Shown here one piece after another: positions 48,335 through 58,222 of a DNA stretch of 64,000 nt. A model generated the notes under the pieces. The model was not told the DNA's origin. It saw only the letters and a program-made list of their open reading frames with translations, and searched no databases. Every line of letters begins with the position of its first letter. Within the stretch, counting starts at the first letter, position 1. The position numbers were made by a program, and so were the translations under genes. The stretch comes from Hyphomicrobiales bacterium (GTDB lineage Bacteria; Pseudomonadota; Alphaproteobacteria; Rhizobiales; Rhizobiaceae): NCBI GenBank assembly GCA_900466575.1, contig UBMP01000008.1:186001-250000 (forward strand), given 5' to 3'.

Positions 48335-48805
48335 ATGGCTGACCTTTCTGCTCTCAAGTCCCTCGCAGGCTCTTCCGAGACTGCCGCTGCTCCGGCTCAC
48401 GTCCGCAAGGTCGATGCCCAGGGTCGCTCCTATGCCACCGGCAAGCGTAAGGACGCTGTCGCTCGCGTATGGGTCAAGGCCGGGTCCGGCAAGATCATCG
48501 TCAACGGCAAGGACTACAGCGCCTATTTCGCACGTCCGGTTCTGCAGATGATCCTGCAGCAGCCGCTCGTTGCTGCTGCCCGCGGCGGCCAGATCGACAT
48601 CGTCGCCACGGTTGCCGGCGGTGGTCTTTCCGGTCAGGCCGGTGCCGTTCGTCACGGCATCTCCAAGGCTCTCACCTACTTCGAACCGGGCCTGCGCGCG
48701 GTTCTGAAGAAGGGCGGCTTCCTGACGCGCGACAGCCGCGTTGTTGAACGTAAGAAGTACGGTAAGGCCAAGGCCCGCCGGTCCTTCCAGTTCTCGAAGC
48801 GCTAA
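48335..48805 (+). CDS. rpsI: 30S ribosomal protein S9
   Basis: 156 residues. The N-terminus has an alphaproteobacterial extension, then [41 protein letters not shown]. The C-terminal tail [17 protein letters not shown] reaches the decoding-site P-site tRNA. The gene follows rplM by two bases and is closed by a strong terminator. Confidence 0.97.
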   Translation: MADLSALKSLAGSSETAAAPAHVRKVDAQGRSYATGKRKDAVARVWVKAGSGKIIVNGKDYSAYFARPVLQMILQQPLVAAARGGQIDIVATVAGGGLSGQAGAVRHGISKALTYFEPGLRAVLKKGGFLTRDSRVVERKKYGKAKARRSFQFSKR

Positions 48806-48844
48806 TCGCTATTGCTTCGAGGCGCTCACGCGCTTTGTAATTCG

Positions 48845-48872
48845 AAAGGGCTGCCTTCGGGCGGCCCTTTTT
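48845..48872 (+). terminator. Terminator of the rplM-rpsI operon
   Basis: AAAGGGCTGCC-TTCG-GGCGGCCCTTTTT hairpin (one G-U) with UUCG tetraloop, 40 bases after the rpsI stop. Confidence 0.9.
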
Positions 48873-48956
48873 CGTTGCGCGCTCACCTTTGCGGGAATGG
48901 CTTGAGGAAAGCTTCGGCTGCGAAGTTTCCGCCATTGTTCACGGAGATTCGCGCGC

Positions 48957-49580
48957 GTGCAGGCGGAAGACGTCAAGATCATTCTCGTTCTGGCTTCCTG
49001 GAGCTCCGGCTCTACATCGGTGGCCGGGTATCTCGATAAATGCGGCGCCTATTCCTGCCCTCCCCATGTGCACACCGTCGACGAGCGCACTCCGAATGCC
49101 TACGAGCCAGTAGAATATAAACAGGTGCTCGGCCTCTGTATCGACGAGACCACGCTGGAGGCCACGCCGCGCTTCCCCGCGTTTGAGCCCTTCTTCGCCG
49201 GATGGATTGCCAAGCAGAAACAGAAGGCGGCCGAGGCCGGACACCGCTTCATCGTGCTGAAACATCCGCTGCAGTCGTTCATGCTGCCGGCGATCACGAA
49301 AATCCAGCCGGATTGCCGCATGGTGGTGGTCAGCCGTCCCTTCGCCAAGATCGAGGCGACACGGGCGCGGCGCAACTGGCCGATGTCCTTCGGCGAGACA
49401 GGTGCGCGGCAGGTCTATGGGATGACCTACACCTGGCTGCATGAGAACAATCACGGCTATCTCGTCGTGCCTTACGAGAGGCTGCGCACTGAACCGGCCA
49501 TGCGCGATGAAATGCTGACCTATCTGGGCATCGCCCCCTCTCCACAGCAGAGGGCCGAGGCCGACGCTTTCCTGAAATAA
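48957..49580 (+). CDS. Sulfotransferase-like protein
   Basis: 207 residues from a GTG with GGAG about 9 bases upstream. The N-terminus has VLASWSSGSTSVAGYLDKCGAY, a P-loop-like 5'-phosphosulfate-binding loop. MVVVSRPFAKIEATRARRNW is similar to the 3'-phosphate motif, with Arg and Ser. It resembles rhizobial sulfotransferase-family proteins that would transfer sulfate from PAPS to carbohydrates, but the family is divergent and some loops are short. The acceptor is unknown. Followed by an antibiotic-biosynthesis-monooxygenase-like gene. Confidence 0.6.
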   Translation: MQAEDVKIILVLASWSSGSTSVAGYLDKCGAYSCPPHVHTVDERTPNAYEPVEYKQVLGLCIDETTLEATPRFPAFEPFFAGWIAKQKQKAAEAGHRFIVLKHPLQSFMLPAITKIQPDCRMVVVSRPFAKIEATRARRNWPMSFGETGARQVYGMTYTWLHENNHGYLVVPYERLRTEPAMRDEMLTYLGIAPSPQQRAEADAFLK

Positions 49581-49595
49581 GCGAGACGAAGACCG

Positions 49596-49931
49596 ATGAG
49601 CAGCCAGGCCAAGCTTCCCGAACCGCCCTATTACGTGGTCTGCTTCTCCTCGCAGCGGACGGAAGGCGACAAGGGCTATGGCGAAATGGCCGATGCGATG
49701 GAGCGGATGGCGCGCGAGCAACCCGGATTCCTCGGGGTCGAGAGCGCACGCGGTACGGATGGTTTCGGCATCACGAATTCCTTCTGGAAAGACGAAGATG
49801 CGATCCGCGCCTGGAAGCGGAACGTCGACCACCTCGTGGCGCAAAAACTCGGCCGGCAAGACTGGTATCGGACGTATGAAATGCGCATCGCCCGCGTCGA
49901 ACGGGCTTATGGCTTCAGCAGAAAGGACTGA
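49596..49931 (+). CDS. Antibiotic-biosynthesis-monooxygenase (ABM)-domain protein
   Basis: 111 residues. The ferredoxin-like ABM fold is apparent from YYVVCFSSQRTEGDKGYGEMADAMERMAREQPGFLGVESARGTDGFGITNSFWKDEDAIRAWKRNVDHLVAQ, with the usual conserved 'QPGFLG.ES...G..I..SFW.DE.AI..WK' pattern. Homologues include YqjZ-like proteins with no proven substrate. It lies 15 bases after the sulfotransferase-like gene; co-transcription is likely. Confidence 0.85.
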   Translation: MSSQAKLPEPPYYVVCFSSQRTEGDKGYGEMADAMERMAREQPGFLGVESARGTDGFGITNSFWKDEDAIRAWKRNVDHLVAQKLGRQDWYRTYEMRIARVERAYGFSRKD

Positions 49932-50027
49932 GCGGGCACAGTCGCTCAAATTGGCCGGATCTGTTTCAGCATTCGCTTACATCCCTTGACTATCATGGCC
50001 CGCATCATCATTCCGGACCCGGGCCTC

Positions 50028-50387
50028 ATGAGTTCCATTTCCTCCGCCATGAACACAGCGCTTTCGGGCATGCTGGCGCAGCAGCAACGCGCGGCCTCTA
50101 CCACGAGCAATGTGGCGAACGCGCTCACGCCGGGCTATGACCGGCTGGTGACAGGCACGAAGGCGAATGCCGGTGGCGGCGTTACGGCCACCACGGCAAG
50201 GTCGGGCGCGAAAACGTTTCCCGACAGTTCCAATGTCGACCTCGCGCAGGAGGCCGTCGGCATGATCGAGACGACCACGGCCTTCAAGGCGAACGTCTCC
50301 GTGTTCGAAGCGGGTGCGGACATGTGGGAAGCGCTCTCGACGGTATTGCGCGACAAGGATGGAAACGGGGACGGCGAAAGCCGCTGA
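50028..50387 (+). CDS. Flagellar basal-body-rod-like protein
   Basis: 119 residues from MSSISSAMNTALSGMLAQQQ; a longer frame starts at 49986. The N-terminus SSISSAMNTALSGMLAQQQRAASTTSNVANALTPGYDR is the flagellar rod-family signature, with the ANxxTPGY turn. The C-terminus (SSNVDLAQEAVGMIETTTAFKANVSVFEAGADMWEAL) is the FlgC/FlgG-type C-terminal helix that begins DLxxExxxMIxxxxAFxANxxV. The middle is very short. No flagellar operon is nearby, so this is an orphan rod/axial-like protein; its function is not shown. Confidence 0.78.
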   Translation: MSSISSAMNTALSGMLAQQQRAASTTSNVANALTPGYDRLVTGTKANAGGGVTATTARSGAKTFPDSSNVDLAQEAVGMIETTTAFKANVSVFEAGADMWEALSTVLRDKDGNGDGESR

Positions 50388-50434
50388 GCGCCCTTCCATT
50401 CCAATTTCGCATGCCTCCATTCACACGAGCGCCA

Positions 50435-50463
50435 TTGTCGCCCTGTAGAAGGCGCTATATATC
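50435..50463 (+). promoter_or_regulatory. Promoter of argC
   Basis: TTGTCG, a 17-base spacer and TATATC. Transcription would begin near 50471, about 52 bases before the argC start. The region also contains a GCGGTTGCGCCGC hairpin. Confidence 0.6.
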
Positions 50464-50522
50464 AAGCCTCCAAGCGGCGCGGTTGCGCCGCAGACGGTTT
50501 ATTTCAGCGCAGGACGAACAAG

Positions 50523-51455
50523 ATGGCACCGAAGATTTTCATCGATGGCGAACACGGCACGACAGGCTTGCAGATTCGGCAGCGCCTGGCCGAGCGCCGC
50601 GATCTTGAGATGCTGTCCATTCCGGAAGCCGAGCGGCGCAATGCCGCCATGCGCGAAGACATGCTGAACTCCGCCGATATTGCGATCCTTTGCCTGCCGG
50701 ATGACGCTTCCATAGAAGCGGCGAAGATGACCGAGGGCAACAACAATGTGCGTCTTCTCGACGCCTCGACCGCTTTCCGTGTCAATCCGGCCTGGGCCTA
50801 TGGCTTTGCGGAAATGGACAAGGCGCAAGCCGACAAGATCAAGGCCGCACGGCACGTTTCCAACCCGGGCTGCTATGCAACGGGTGCCATCGGCCTCATT
50901 CGTCCGCTGCGTGCTGCGGGCATCCTGCCCGATGGCTATCCAGTCAGTGTGAACGCCGTTTCCGGTTACACGGGCGGCGGCAAGAGCCTGATCGCCCAGA
51001 TGGAAGATGAATCGCGTGAGGATTACATCACCTCCCCCAATTTCCTTTACGCTATGCCTCTGAAGCACAAGCATGTGCCGGAGATGACGGTTCACGGCCT
51101 TCTGGACCGTGCGCCCCTCTTCTCCCCCTCCGTGGGTCGCTTTCCGCAGGGCATGATCGTGCAGGTTCCGCTCTTCCTCGAAGACCTGAAGGGAAGCCAG
51201 ACGATCGAGACGGTTCATCAGGCTCTCGCCGAACACTATGCCGGGCAGTCCATCGTGGACGTCGTTCCGCTCGACGTGTCCGCCAAGCTGGCGCGTGTCG
51301 ATGCGGTCGAGCTTGCGGGCAAGGACACGATGAAGCTCTTCGTCTTCGGGACCCCGGGCCTGCCGCATGTCAACATCGTCGCGCTGCTGGACAATCTCGG
51401 CAAGGGCGCGTCGGGCGCCGCCGTGCAGAACATGGATCTCATGCTCGCTGCCTGA
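50523..51455 (+). CDS. argC: N-acetyl-gamma-glutamyl-phosphate reductase (type 2)
   Basis: 310 residues, the short type-2 form found in alphaproteobacteria. NADPH-dependent reduction of N-acetylglutamyl phosphate to the semialdehyde in arginine synthesis. The nucleotide site is [18 protein letters not shown] and the catalytic cysteine is in [28 protein letters not shown] is also conserved. It stands alone, behind its own promoter. Downstream is a VOC-type gene with 33 bases between. Confidence 0.94.
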   Translation: MAPKIFIDGEHGTTGLQIRQRLAERRDLEMLSIPEAERRNAAMREDMLNSADIAILCLPDDASIEAAKMTEGNNNVRLLDASTAFRVNPAWAYGFAEMDKAQADKIKAARHVSNPGCYATGAIGLIRPLRAAGILPDGYPVSVNAVSGYTGGGKSLIAQMEDESREDYITSPNFLYAMPLKHKHVPEMTVHGLLDRAPLFSPSVGRFPQGMIVQVPLFLEDLKGSQTIETVHQALAEHYAGQSIVDVVPLDVSAKLARVDAVELAGKDTMKLFVFGTPGLPHVNIVALLDNLGKGASGAAVQNMDLMLAA

Positions 51456-51488
51456 TCGCGGCGAGGTTTCCGTTGAGGGAGAAAGCTC

Positions 51489-51878
51489 ATGATCGATCAT
51501 ATGGGCATTTCCGTTTCCGACTATGCGGCATCGAAGGCTTTTTACGACACCGTCATGCCGACGATCGGGGCTGGGCGCTGCATGGAAGTGACGGCTGAAG
51601 AAACGGGCGGCACATATGAGGGGGCGGGATACGGCGTCTCCGGCAAGCCTTCCTTCTGGATCGGGATCGGCGGTGCGCTGCAGGGGCGTCTGCATGTCGC
51701 TTTTGTGGCTCCCGATCGCGCGTCGGTCGACGCATTCTACAACGCAGCGATAAAGGCCGGCGCGACGGACAACGGACCGCCCGGCATTCGCGCGCATTAC
51801 CACCCGAATTATTACGCAGCCTTCGTGCTCGATCCAGATGGTCATAATATCGAGGCTGTCTGCCATCGGCCGGAGTGA
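51489..51878 (+). CDS. VOC-superfamily (glyoxalase-like) protein
   Basis: 129 residues. The VOC fold is seen in IDHMGISVSDYAASKAFYDTVMPTIG and AAFVLDPDGHNIEAVCH, with His-5 and Glu near the end as possible metal ligands (DHMGISV and IEAVCH). GGGAGAAAGCTC lies upstream. It may be a dioxygenase- or glyoxalase-like enzyme of unknown substrate. It is the same superfamily as the 43184-43615 gene, but not close in sequence. Confidence 0.83.
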   Translation: MIDHMGISVSDYAASKAFYDTVMPTIGAGRCMEVTAEETGGTYEGAGYGVSGKPSFWIGIGGALQGRLHVAFVAPDRASVDAFYNAAIKAGATDNGPPGIRAHYHPNYYAAFVLDPDGHNIEAVCHRPE

Positions 51879-51978
51879 GTATCGTTCGCAAATTTTGAAC
51901 GATCTATCCAAAAAATCTCCGTAGCGAAGACAATCGAAATACCTATATTGATGTCGAAAGATCGATAGAGGTGCGACC

Positions 51979-52794
51979 ATGTCTCAGAAGCAACCGGTAT
52001 ATTTCATTCCCCATGGCGGCGGCCCGTGGCATGTGATGGATGGCAACAACCGTTTTGGCGGATGGAGCGATCTCAGGGCGTTTCTTGAATCGGTGAAAGG
52101 CGAACTGCCGGAAAGGCCGAAGGCTATTCTGGCCGTCACGGCCCATTGGGACGATGTCGACACAGTCACCCTTTCGACGGCTGAAAAGCCCGGCATGTAT
52201 TACGACTATTACGGCTTCCCGCCCCATACGTACCAGATCAATTACCCGGCTCCCGGCGCGCCCGACATTGCCGATCATGTCCGCAAACTCCTCGCCGAAG
52301 CCGGCATTCCGACAGAGACCGATGCGGAACGCGGCTATGACCACGGGACGTTCGTACCGCTGATGGTTGCCTTTCCCGATGCCGATATTCCGGTCATCCA
52401 GATGTCGATCCGAAAAGACCTCGATCCGGCCTTCCATATCGCGCTCGGCCGCGCCCTGGCGCCGCTTCGCGATGAGGGCATTCTGATCGTCGGAAGTGGC
52501 CTTTCCTACCACAACATGCGCATGTTCGGCTCAACCGACCCGGGTCATGTCGCGCAGGCCAAGGCATTCGATGACTGGCTGAAGGCGACGCTGGAAAGCA
52601 GCGACATGGCGGAACGGGACAACCGACTGGCCCACTGGTGGGACAACCCCGATGCGCGTGCCTGCCATTTCCCCACACCGGAGCATTTCCTGCCGGTGAT
52701 GGTGGCAGCCGGTGCAGGCGGCGATGTCGCAGGTCATCAGGTCTTCAAGGGGATCGTGGTCGAAAAGCCCTATTCCGGCTACCGCTGGGGCTGA
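51979..52794 (+). CDS. DODA-type extradiol aromatic ring-opening dioxygenase
   Basis: 271 residues. Class III extradiol (LigB/DODA) fold, with metal-binding residues in YFIPHGGGPWHVM (His) and VTAHWDD, and the catalytic His of GYDHGTFVPLMVAFP. LIVGSGLSYHNMRMF is the second-domain signature. It cleaves a catecholic ring (4,5-DOPA-like or related substrates) using Fe or Zn. The ring substrate is unknown, and no pathway genes are adjacent. Confidence 0.87.
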   Translation: MSQKQPVYFIPHGGGPWHVMDGNNRFGGWSDLRAFLESVKGELPERPKAILAVTAHWDDVDTVTLSTAEKPGMYYDYYGFPPHTYQINYPAPGAPDIADHVRKLLAEAGIPTETDAERGYDHGTFVPLMVAFPDADIPVIQMSIRKDLDPAFHIALGRALAPLRDEGILIVGSGLSYHNMRMFGSTDPGHVAQAKAFDDWLKATLESSDMAERDNRLAHWWDNPDARACHFPTPEHFLPVMVAAGAGGDVAGHQVFKGIVVEKPYSGYRWG

Positions 52795-52823
52795 CACCTT
52801 CCGATATTGAAGAAGAGCGCAGG

Positions 52824-53924
52824 TCAAGCTTCATACGGGCTTCCGGTATGCAGCACACTCTCGCGGGGATATTCGCCGATAAAGCCACGCCAATGGGCGA
52901 TGGCAAATCCCAGCACGACCAGCGCGCCGGCCTGGTGGGTGAGTGCGGCGTGGAGGTCAGCCTGCGTCAGCAGCGTGGCGATGCCAAGACCGGCCTGGAG
53001 CGTCACCAGCAGGAACAGCACAATGCCACGTCGGCAATGGGTCGAACCGCGCGCCACGCGGAAGAGCCAGACGGCCTGTGCGAGCACGGCTGCAAATAGC
53101 AGGTACGCGCCGCAGCGGTGGATGAACTGCACCGTCTTCGGGTTCTCGAAGAGGTTGATCCACCAGGGCTTCTGGATGAACAGATCACCCGGAACGATCG
53201 CGCCATCCATGAGCGGCCATGTATTGTAACTGAGCCCCGCATGGAGGCCCGCGACAAGCGCTCCCAGATAGATCTGGAAGAGCGCCAGGAAGGCGATGAT
53301 CCCTGCGAACACGGCCCCTCCCCTTGGTGCCTGGTCAGCGGAATGCCGAGCGAGGCCGCGCATGATCCAGATGGTGGATGAAAAGATCAGACAGGCCATG
53401 ACAAGATGGACAGCGAGCCGATACTGGCTGACGCTTGTCAGCTCCGTCAGGCCGGAAGCAACCATCCACCAGCCAACCGCGCCCTGAAGCCCGCCAAGAA
53501 CAAAGATGCCGAGCAGAGGCAGGCGCAGGCGCTTCTCGAGCCTGCCCTTCGCCAGGAAATACAGGAACGGCAGGAAAAACAGGACGCCGATGGAGCGCGC
53601 CAGAAGCCGATGCGCCCATTCCCACCAGTAGATGCTCTTGAACCCTTCGATTGTCATGTCCGAGTTCATCTGCTGATACTGCGGGATGCGCTTGTAGAGA
53701 TCAAACTCCTCCTGCCATTGCTGGTCATTCAGCGGAGGAAGGACGCCGTGTATGGGCTTCCATTCGGTGATGGAGAGGCCGGATTGGGTCAGACGCGTCG
53801 CGCCGCCAACCATCACGAGGGCAAACAACGTCAGCACGACCAGACCAAGCCAGATCCGCAACGGACGCCTGTCGTCAACGGTCATTTTCGTTGTTTCCTG
53901 TCGTATTGCCGTGACATGCGCCAT
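52824..53924 (-). CDS. ctaA: Heme A synthase
   Basis: 366 residues with eight membrane helices. It hydroxylates heme O to heme A for cytochrome oxidases. The conserved histidines are in [41 protein letters not shown] and [15 protein letters not shown], matching the COX15 (type 2) group; [25 protein letters not shown] is the diagnostic first loop. No protoheme farnesyltransferase gene is adjacent, so this is a solitary copy. Confidence 0.93.
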   Translation of the reverse strand: MAHVTAIRQETTKMTVDDRRPLRIWLGLVVLTLFALVMVGGATRLTQSGLSITEWKPIHGVLPPLNDQQWQEEFDLYKRIPQYQQMNSDMTIEGFKSIYWWEWAHRLLARSIGVLFFLPFLYFLAKGRLEKRLRLPLLGIFVLGGLQGAVGWWMVASGLTELTSVSQYRLAVHLVMACLIFSSTIWIMRGLARHSADQAPRGGAVFAGIIAFLALFQIYLGALVAGLHAGLSYNTWPLMDGAIVPGDLFIQKPWWINLFENPKTVQFIHRCGAYLLFAAVLAQAVWLFRVARGSTHCRRGIVLFLLVTLQAGLGIATLLTQADLHAALTHQAGALVVLGFAIAHWRGFIGEYPRESVLHTGSPYEA

Positions 53925-54069
53925 GGATCATCACCTTTATGAAACCACAGTTGATTTGCCTGTAAAGCAGGTGCATTACAAGCGCCAAAGGGTCGCATGG
54001 CGCGTCCGTCGAACACTATCCAACGGGCTATGCGACCATGCCGGAGCATCGCGGGAGATCAGACACCTT

Positions 54070-54288
54070 ATGCCCCTTCGCTTGAGAAAACTGATCGGCA
54101 TGATCGTGCTGATCGTCTTCATTGGTATTTACGTACTGATCGTGCTTTCGGTTGCAACGGCGCGTTTCGCCGATGCTCCCTGGTGGTCTCATCTCATATT
54201 CTTCGCCGTCAGCGGCCTTCTCTGGGTTCCGCCGGCAATGGCCATTATCAAATGGATGGAACGCCCCGTCGACGACAACCGTCGTTAA
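54070..54288 (+). CDS. DUF2842 small membrane protein
   Basis: 72 residues with two hydrophobic helices (LIGMIVLIVFIGIYVLIVLSVATARF and WWSHLIFFAVSGLLWVPPAMAIIKWM). That length and the SGLLWVPPAMAIIKWMERP signature fit the alphaproteobacterial DUF2842 family, found next to ctaA in many genomes. Function unknown; an association with cytochrome oxidase assembly is only a neighbour inference. Confidence 0.85.
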   Translation: MPLRLRKLIGMIVLIVFIGIYVLIVLSVATARFADAPWWSHLIFFAVSGLLWVPPAMAIIKWMERPVDDNRR

Positions 54289-54404
54289 TCGGTCGCTAAC
54301 CCAAAGCGGAAAATCCGCGCGCCCCCAGTTTCAAAATAAACCAATCCTTGGCGGAAAGCCGGCATGCTCGCGTCCAACGGTCGAAAAGAGCCGGGAGAGA
54401 AAGC

Positions 54405-55664
54405 GTGCCTATCGCCATTTCGGACTTCATGATCAGCCCCGCGAACAAGGATGTCCTGACGCGCATGAACGCCATCACGATGGAAGTCGCGGCATCAAAA
54501 GCGCGCCCCGCGCCGGACATCTGCGTCTACCACAGTTTCGAGCCTGTCGAACAGGAATGGCGCATGCTTGAGGCGGGCCGCCATGTTTCGCTGCACCAAT
54601 CGCTCGTCTGGTGCAAGGCCTGGGCTGCGGCCATGAATCCTGAACTCGCCATCGTCGTCGGACGCCTGCGCGGGCGAACCGTGTTCATTCTCCCGCTCGA
54701 AATCCTATCGACGGACCTGGGCCGCATAGCGCGGTTCATCGGTGCGCACCATTCCAATCTGAATACCGGCCTCTTCAACGAGAGTTTTGCGCTGGGGCTT
54801 GGCAAGGCCGACCTGAAAGCCATCTTCGCATCCATCCGTCGGCAATTGGGGGGCCGCGCGGATCTGATCCAGCTCACCAACATGCCTGAGACCTGGCGGG
54901 GCGTTCCGGTTCCGTGGATCTATGCAGGCGCGATCGAAAACCAGAACAAGGCGTACCAGCTGCCCATTCGCGCGACGATGGACGAGACGCTGGAGCAGAT
55001 CCACGCCAAGCGGAAGCGCAAGCTCTTTCGAAAGTCCATCCGGCAGTTCGAAGAGGTCGGCGGCTATGATCATGTCATCGCCGAAACAACGGAAGAGAAG
55101 GACGCTCTTCTTTCGATCTTTTTCAGGCAGAAGGCGGAGCGGCTGCAGTCCATGCACTTGCCGAACCCCTTCCGCGACGACGATATTCAGGCCTTTTTCC
55201 GAAATGCGGCCCATTCATCTCAGGAAGCACCGAATGCAGCGCTCACGCTTCATGCCCTCAGGTTGAAGGACGAAAAGCGCACGGTTGTCGCCATCACGGG
55301 CCTGTCGCGCAAGGGCGACCACGTCATCTGCCAGTTCGGTTCGGTTGAAGACGATATCGTCCGTGGCGCGAGCCCCGGTGAGTTCCTGTTCTACCTCGCC
55401 ATTGAGCAAGCCTGCGCGAGTCGGGTGTCCGTGTTCGACTTCGGTATCGGCTATCAGCTTTACAAGAAAAGCTGGTGCCCGGTGGAAACGCAACATTACG
55501 ACGTGCTTGTTCCCGTGAGCCTTCGCGGTCAACTCGGCGCGTTCGCGATTTCCGCGACCACCCGCCTGAAGGCTGCCATCAAACGCAACCGGACACTCTA
55601 CGGCCTCATCCAAAGGTTCAGGGCGGACAAGCAAGGCTCGCCCGCCCCCGATCAGGAAGACTGA
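54405..55664 (+). CDS. GNAT-type N-acetyltransferase (BioF2-like domain), polysaccharide locus
   Basis: 419 residues from a GTG at 54405 with GGGAGAGA 8 bases upstream; the frame extends to 54348. The N-terminal half carries a GNAT-like region (LHQSLVWCKAWAAAMNPELAIVVGRLRGRTVFILPLE). The second half has the 'BioF2-like/FemAB' domain (KRKRKLFRKSIRQFEEVGGYDHV, IFFRQKAERLQSMHLPNPF, FDFGIGYQLYKKSWCPVE). Such proteins transfer acyl groups onto sugars or cell-envelope precursors. It sits at the edge of the upp-like cluster, oriented like wza but separated by the opposite-strand wzc-like gene. Its acceptor is unknown. Confidence 0.78.
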   Translation: MPIAISDFMISPANKDVLTRMNAITMEVAASKARPAPDICVYHSFEPVEQEWRMLEAGRHVSLHQSLVWCKAWAAAMNPELAIVVGRLRGRTVFILPLEILSTDLGRIARFIGAHHSNLNTGLFNESFALGLGKADLKAIFASIRRQLGGRADLIQLTNMPETWRGVPVPWIYAGAIENQNKAYQLPIRATMDETLEQIHAKRKRKLFRKSIRQFEEVGGYDHVIAETTEEKDALLSIFFRQKAERLQSMHLPNPFRDDDIQAFFRNAAHSSQEAPNAALTLHALRLKDEKRTVVAITGLSRKGDHVICQFGSVEDDIVRGASPGEFLFYLAIEQACASRVSVFDFGIGYQLYKKSWCPVETQHYDVLVPVSLRGQLGAFAISATTRLKAAIKRNRTLYGLIQRFRADKQGSPAPDQED

Positions 55665-55678
55665 ATTCGAGCGCGCGC

Positions 55679-58222
55679 TCAGGCGACCTGGCTGTTGCCG
55701 TTTCCAGCAGGCGGCAGCGGGCTGTTGCTCATCAGAATGACCTCGTCGCGGCCCGTCGCTTCGAAAGAGGCGAGGATGCGGGCGATCTTCTCTTCGCTCG
55801 CGCCAGGCATGGACAGCACGATCTCGGCATTGTCATTGCGCGTCAGCCGTTCGGCGCTGCGCCCGTCGATGGGCCCGCATTCGATCAGCACCTTCTCATA
55901 GGCTTCGCTCAGCGCGCCCACGATCATTGTCAGCCTGTCGGCGCCGCGCATGGCGCGCGCAGGGTCTGCGGTGCCATGAGGAATGAAATGCGCCTCCGAA
56001 TACTTGTCGCCATGAATGCAGCTGGCGATCGAGGACTTGCCCGCGAGAATGTCTGTAATTCCCTGCAGATTGGTGCTGTCACCCATCAATCGCGAAGGAA
56101 GCGCGGACCCGGTCATGTCGATGATGATGGCGCGGAACCCGAGGCCGGAAATGCGGCGGACGAGCTCGACGGAAGCAGAAGATCCATCGTCACCAGTCGG
56201 AGATATGCAGGCGACAATCCGCTTTTCGGAGGCTGCGAGATAACGGGCAACCGAGGCAACGGAGAAATCGTTTCCGTCCTGCTCTTCGTCCAGCGGAGAC
56301 ACGGCGACGACATCATCGCCATCCAGCGTGCGTTCGGAGGAGAGGTCGGCGGATGCGGCTACCGATTCCGCTTCCCCGGCCTCCTGAAGTGTCTGTTCCT
56401 CGGCGGGAACCGTTTCTGTGGTGCGATCTTCCGTGGTGCGATCAAGGCGCGCCATCACACGGCTCGTGAATGGAGGAATCACCTCGACCTCAGGCTCGGT
56501 CTTTTCCGCCGCAGTCTCACCTGTCGTCGGCTCAGGGTCAGCAACTGCAGGCACGTCTTCCAGGGCCTGGTGGACCGCTACGGTCTCGCCGGAGACCTCC
56601 GGCTCATGTGCGTGTGATGCCTCTTTGACGGGCTCCGTCGCGGTTGCAACGTCAGACGCAGTGGAAACGACCTCCGCCGGTGCCACAGCTTCCACAGGCG
56701 GTCTCGCGACGACTTTTCGGGAGCGGACGGCGCGCAGCAGGCGCGATGGGCGCATGCGGGTGGAGGATGCCGCAGCAACCGGTTCGACGAGACGCGCGCC
56801 CTGCGGCTCGACAGCCTTCCAGGCGCGACCACTGAAGAGTTCGGCCAGCATGATGAAGACGGCGCTCAACAGGAAGGCCGCGAGTGCTGCGACCGTCACG
56901 ATCGGCCCGACCTTCGGGAAGTAGACTTCCGTGGGTACAACGGCAGTCGAAATCACGCGCGCATCCGCCGGTGCCGCATTCTTGCCGGCACGCGACGAGG
57001 CCTCGCGGTAGCGGGCAAGATATGTCTGCAAGAGATCGCGCTGTGCCGCGGCTTCGCGCTCGAGAGCATTCAGGCCGACCTGCTGATCATCCGCCCGGGC
57101 CGAAGCAGTCTTCGCCTTGTTCAATTGCGCAACCAGCTGGGCCTGGCGGAGCTTGGCAACTTCCGCTTCATTCTCCAGGCTCTTCAGGATCTTGCGGGTC
57201 TCGACATTGATCTGCTCGCGGACGCCGGCGAGCTGGGCGCGCAGGCCCTTGAGCCGCGGATGCCCTTCCAGCAGCGACATCGAAAGGTCGGAGATCTGGT
57301 TCTGGATCTGCGCTTCCTGCGCCTTCAGCTGCTGGATCGTCGGAGAGGAAATGACATCGGCGATCGTGTCGACCGGGCCGCCGGACTTCAGCGCCTGACG
57401 CACCGATTCGGCCCGCGCATTGGCATTGGCGAGATCAGCCTGAACACGGGTGAGTTCCGCAGACACATTGGTCAGCTGCTGGCCGGCAAAGGTCTGATCC
57501 TGGCCCGTGCGCTGCAGGTCGGTCGTGGCACGATAGTCTGCGACCTTCTTCTCGGCCTCGCTCACCTTTTCACGGAGCGAGGCGATTTCAGGCTCAAGCC
57601 AGCGCGCTGCTTCCGAATCGGTGTCCAGTTTCGCGCCGCTCTGCATGGCGAGATAGACCTGCGCCATCTTGTTCGGAACGGCAGCGGCCAGCTTGGGGTC
57701 CTCGGACGTGAAATTCAGACCGATGACGCGAGACTTTTCGACCTGGTAAACCTGCAGCTTTTCCCGGAAGGTCTTGAGGACACGTTCTTCCGGAGCGACA
57801 TCCAGCGGGTTCTTGACCACTCCGAAGGAGATCAGCAGGCGCTTGAAGAACGAGGTGTTTGCGGCAGGATCGAATTCCACCCGTTCGGAGAGCTTCAGGT
57901 CGCGAGCCACCTGCTTGATGAGATCGGTCGACTGCAGAACCTGAACCTGGCTGGAGATGCCGAGATCGTCGAGAATCGGATCGGCATTGCTGTTGGCCGG
58001 CTGGACGCGCTCGGAGAAATCGGGCGTGCGGAGTTCAATGAGAACCTGCGCCTCGCCCTTGTACTCCGGCGCGACCATGCGCGTTCCAACGAACGCCAGG
58101 ACTGCAACGCCGGCGGTCACCGCGGCGAGCCGCAGCCGCCGCTCCCAAAGCGCACGGAACAATTGACCGAGATCAATATCCACATCCTGACCCGGCTTTG
58201 CGCCCGACATATCGCACTCCAT
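55679..58222 (-). CDS. Wzc/ExoP-type polysaccharide co-polymerase with degenerate kinase domain
   Basis: 847 residues. A Wzz domain (residues ~10-110; two membrane helices at ~30-50 and ~445-465) encloses a long coiled-coil periplasmic part (about 200-400). An unusual ~200-residue Val/Glu/Thr-rich linker follows. The C-terminal region (about 640-845) has the BY-kinase/ParA-like shape but lacks key residues: the P-loop reads CISPTGDDGSSASVELV (no GKS/GKT lysine) and Walker A' reads IIIDMTGSALPSRL. The tail has no Tyr cluster. It probably sets chain length or connects to Wza without its own kinase activity. Encoded opposite to the wza/GT/wzy genes. Confidence 0.85.
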   Translation of the reverse strand: MECDMSGAKPGQDVDIDLGQLFRALWERRLRLAAVTAGVAVLAFVGTRMVAPEYKGEAQVLIELRTPDFSERVQPANSNADPILDDLGISSQVQVLQSTDLIKQVARDLKLSERVEFDPAANTSFFKRLLISFGVVKNPLDVAPEERVLKTFREKLQVYQVEKSRVIGLNFTSEDPKLAAAVPNKMAQVYLAMQSGAKLDTDSEAARWLEPEIASLREKVSEAEKKVADYRATTDLQRTGQDQTFAGQQLTNVSAELTRVQADLANANARAESVRQALKSGGPVDTIADVISSPTIQQLKAQEAQIQNQISDLSMSLLEGHPRLKGLRAQLAGVREQINVETRKILKSLENEAEVAKLRQAQLVAQLNKAKTASARADDQQVGLNALEREAAAQRDLLQTYLARYREASSRAGKNAAPADARVISTAVVPTEVYFPKVGPIVTVAALAAFLLSAVFIMLAELFSGRAWKAVEPQGARLVEPVAAASSTRMRPSRLLRAVRSRKVVARPPVEAVAPAEVVSTASDVATATEPVKEASHAHEPEVSGETVAVHQALEDVPAVADPEPTTGETAAEKTEPEVEVIPPFTSRVMARLDRTTEDRTTETVPAEEQTLQEAGEAESVAASADLSSERTLDGDDVVAVSPLDEEQDGNDFSVASVARYLAASEKRIVACISPTGDDGSSASVELVRRISGLGFRAIIIDMTGSALPSRLMGDSTNLQGITDILAGKSSIASCIHGDKYSEAHFIPHGTADPARAMRGADRLTMIVGALSEAYEKVLIECGPIDGRSAERLTRNDNAEIVLSMPGASEEKIARILASFEATGRDEVILMSNSPLPPAGNGNSQVA

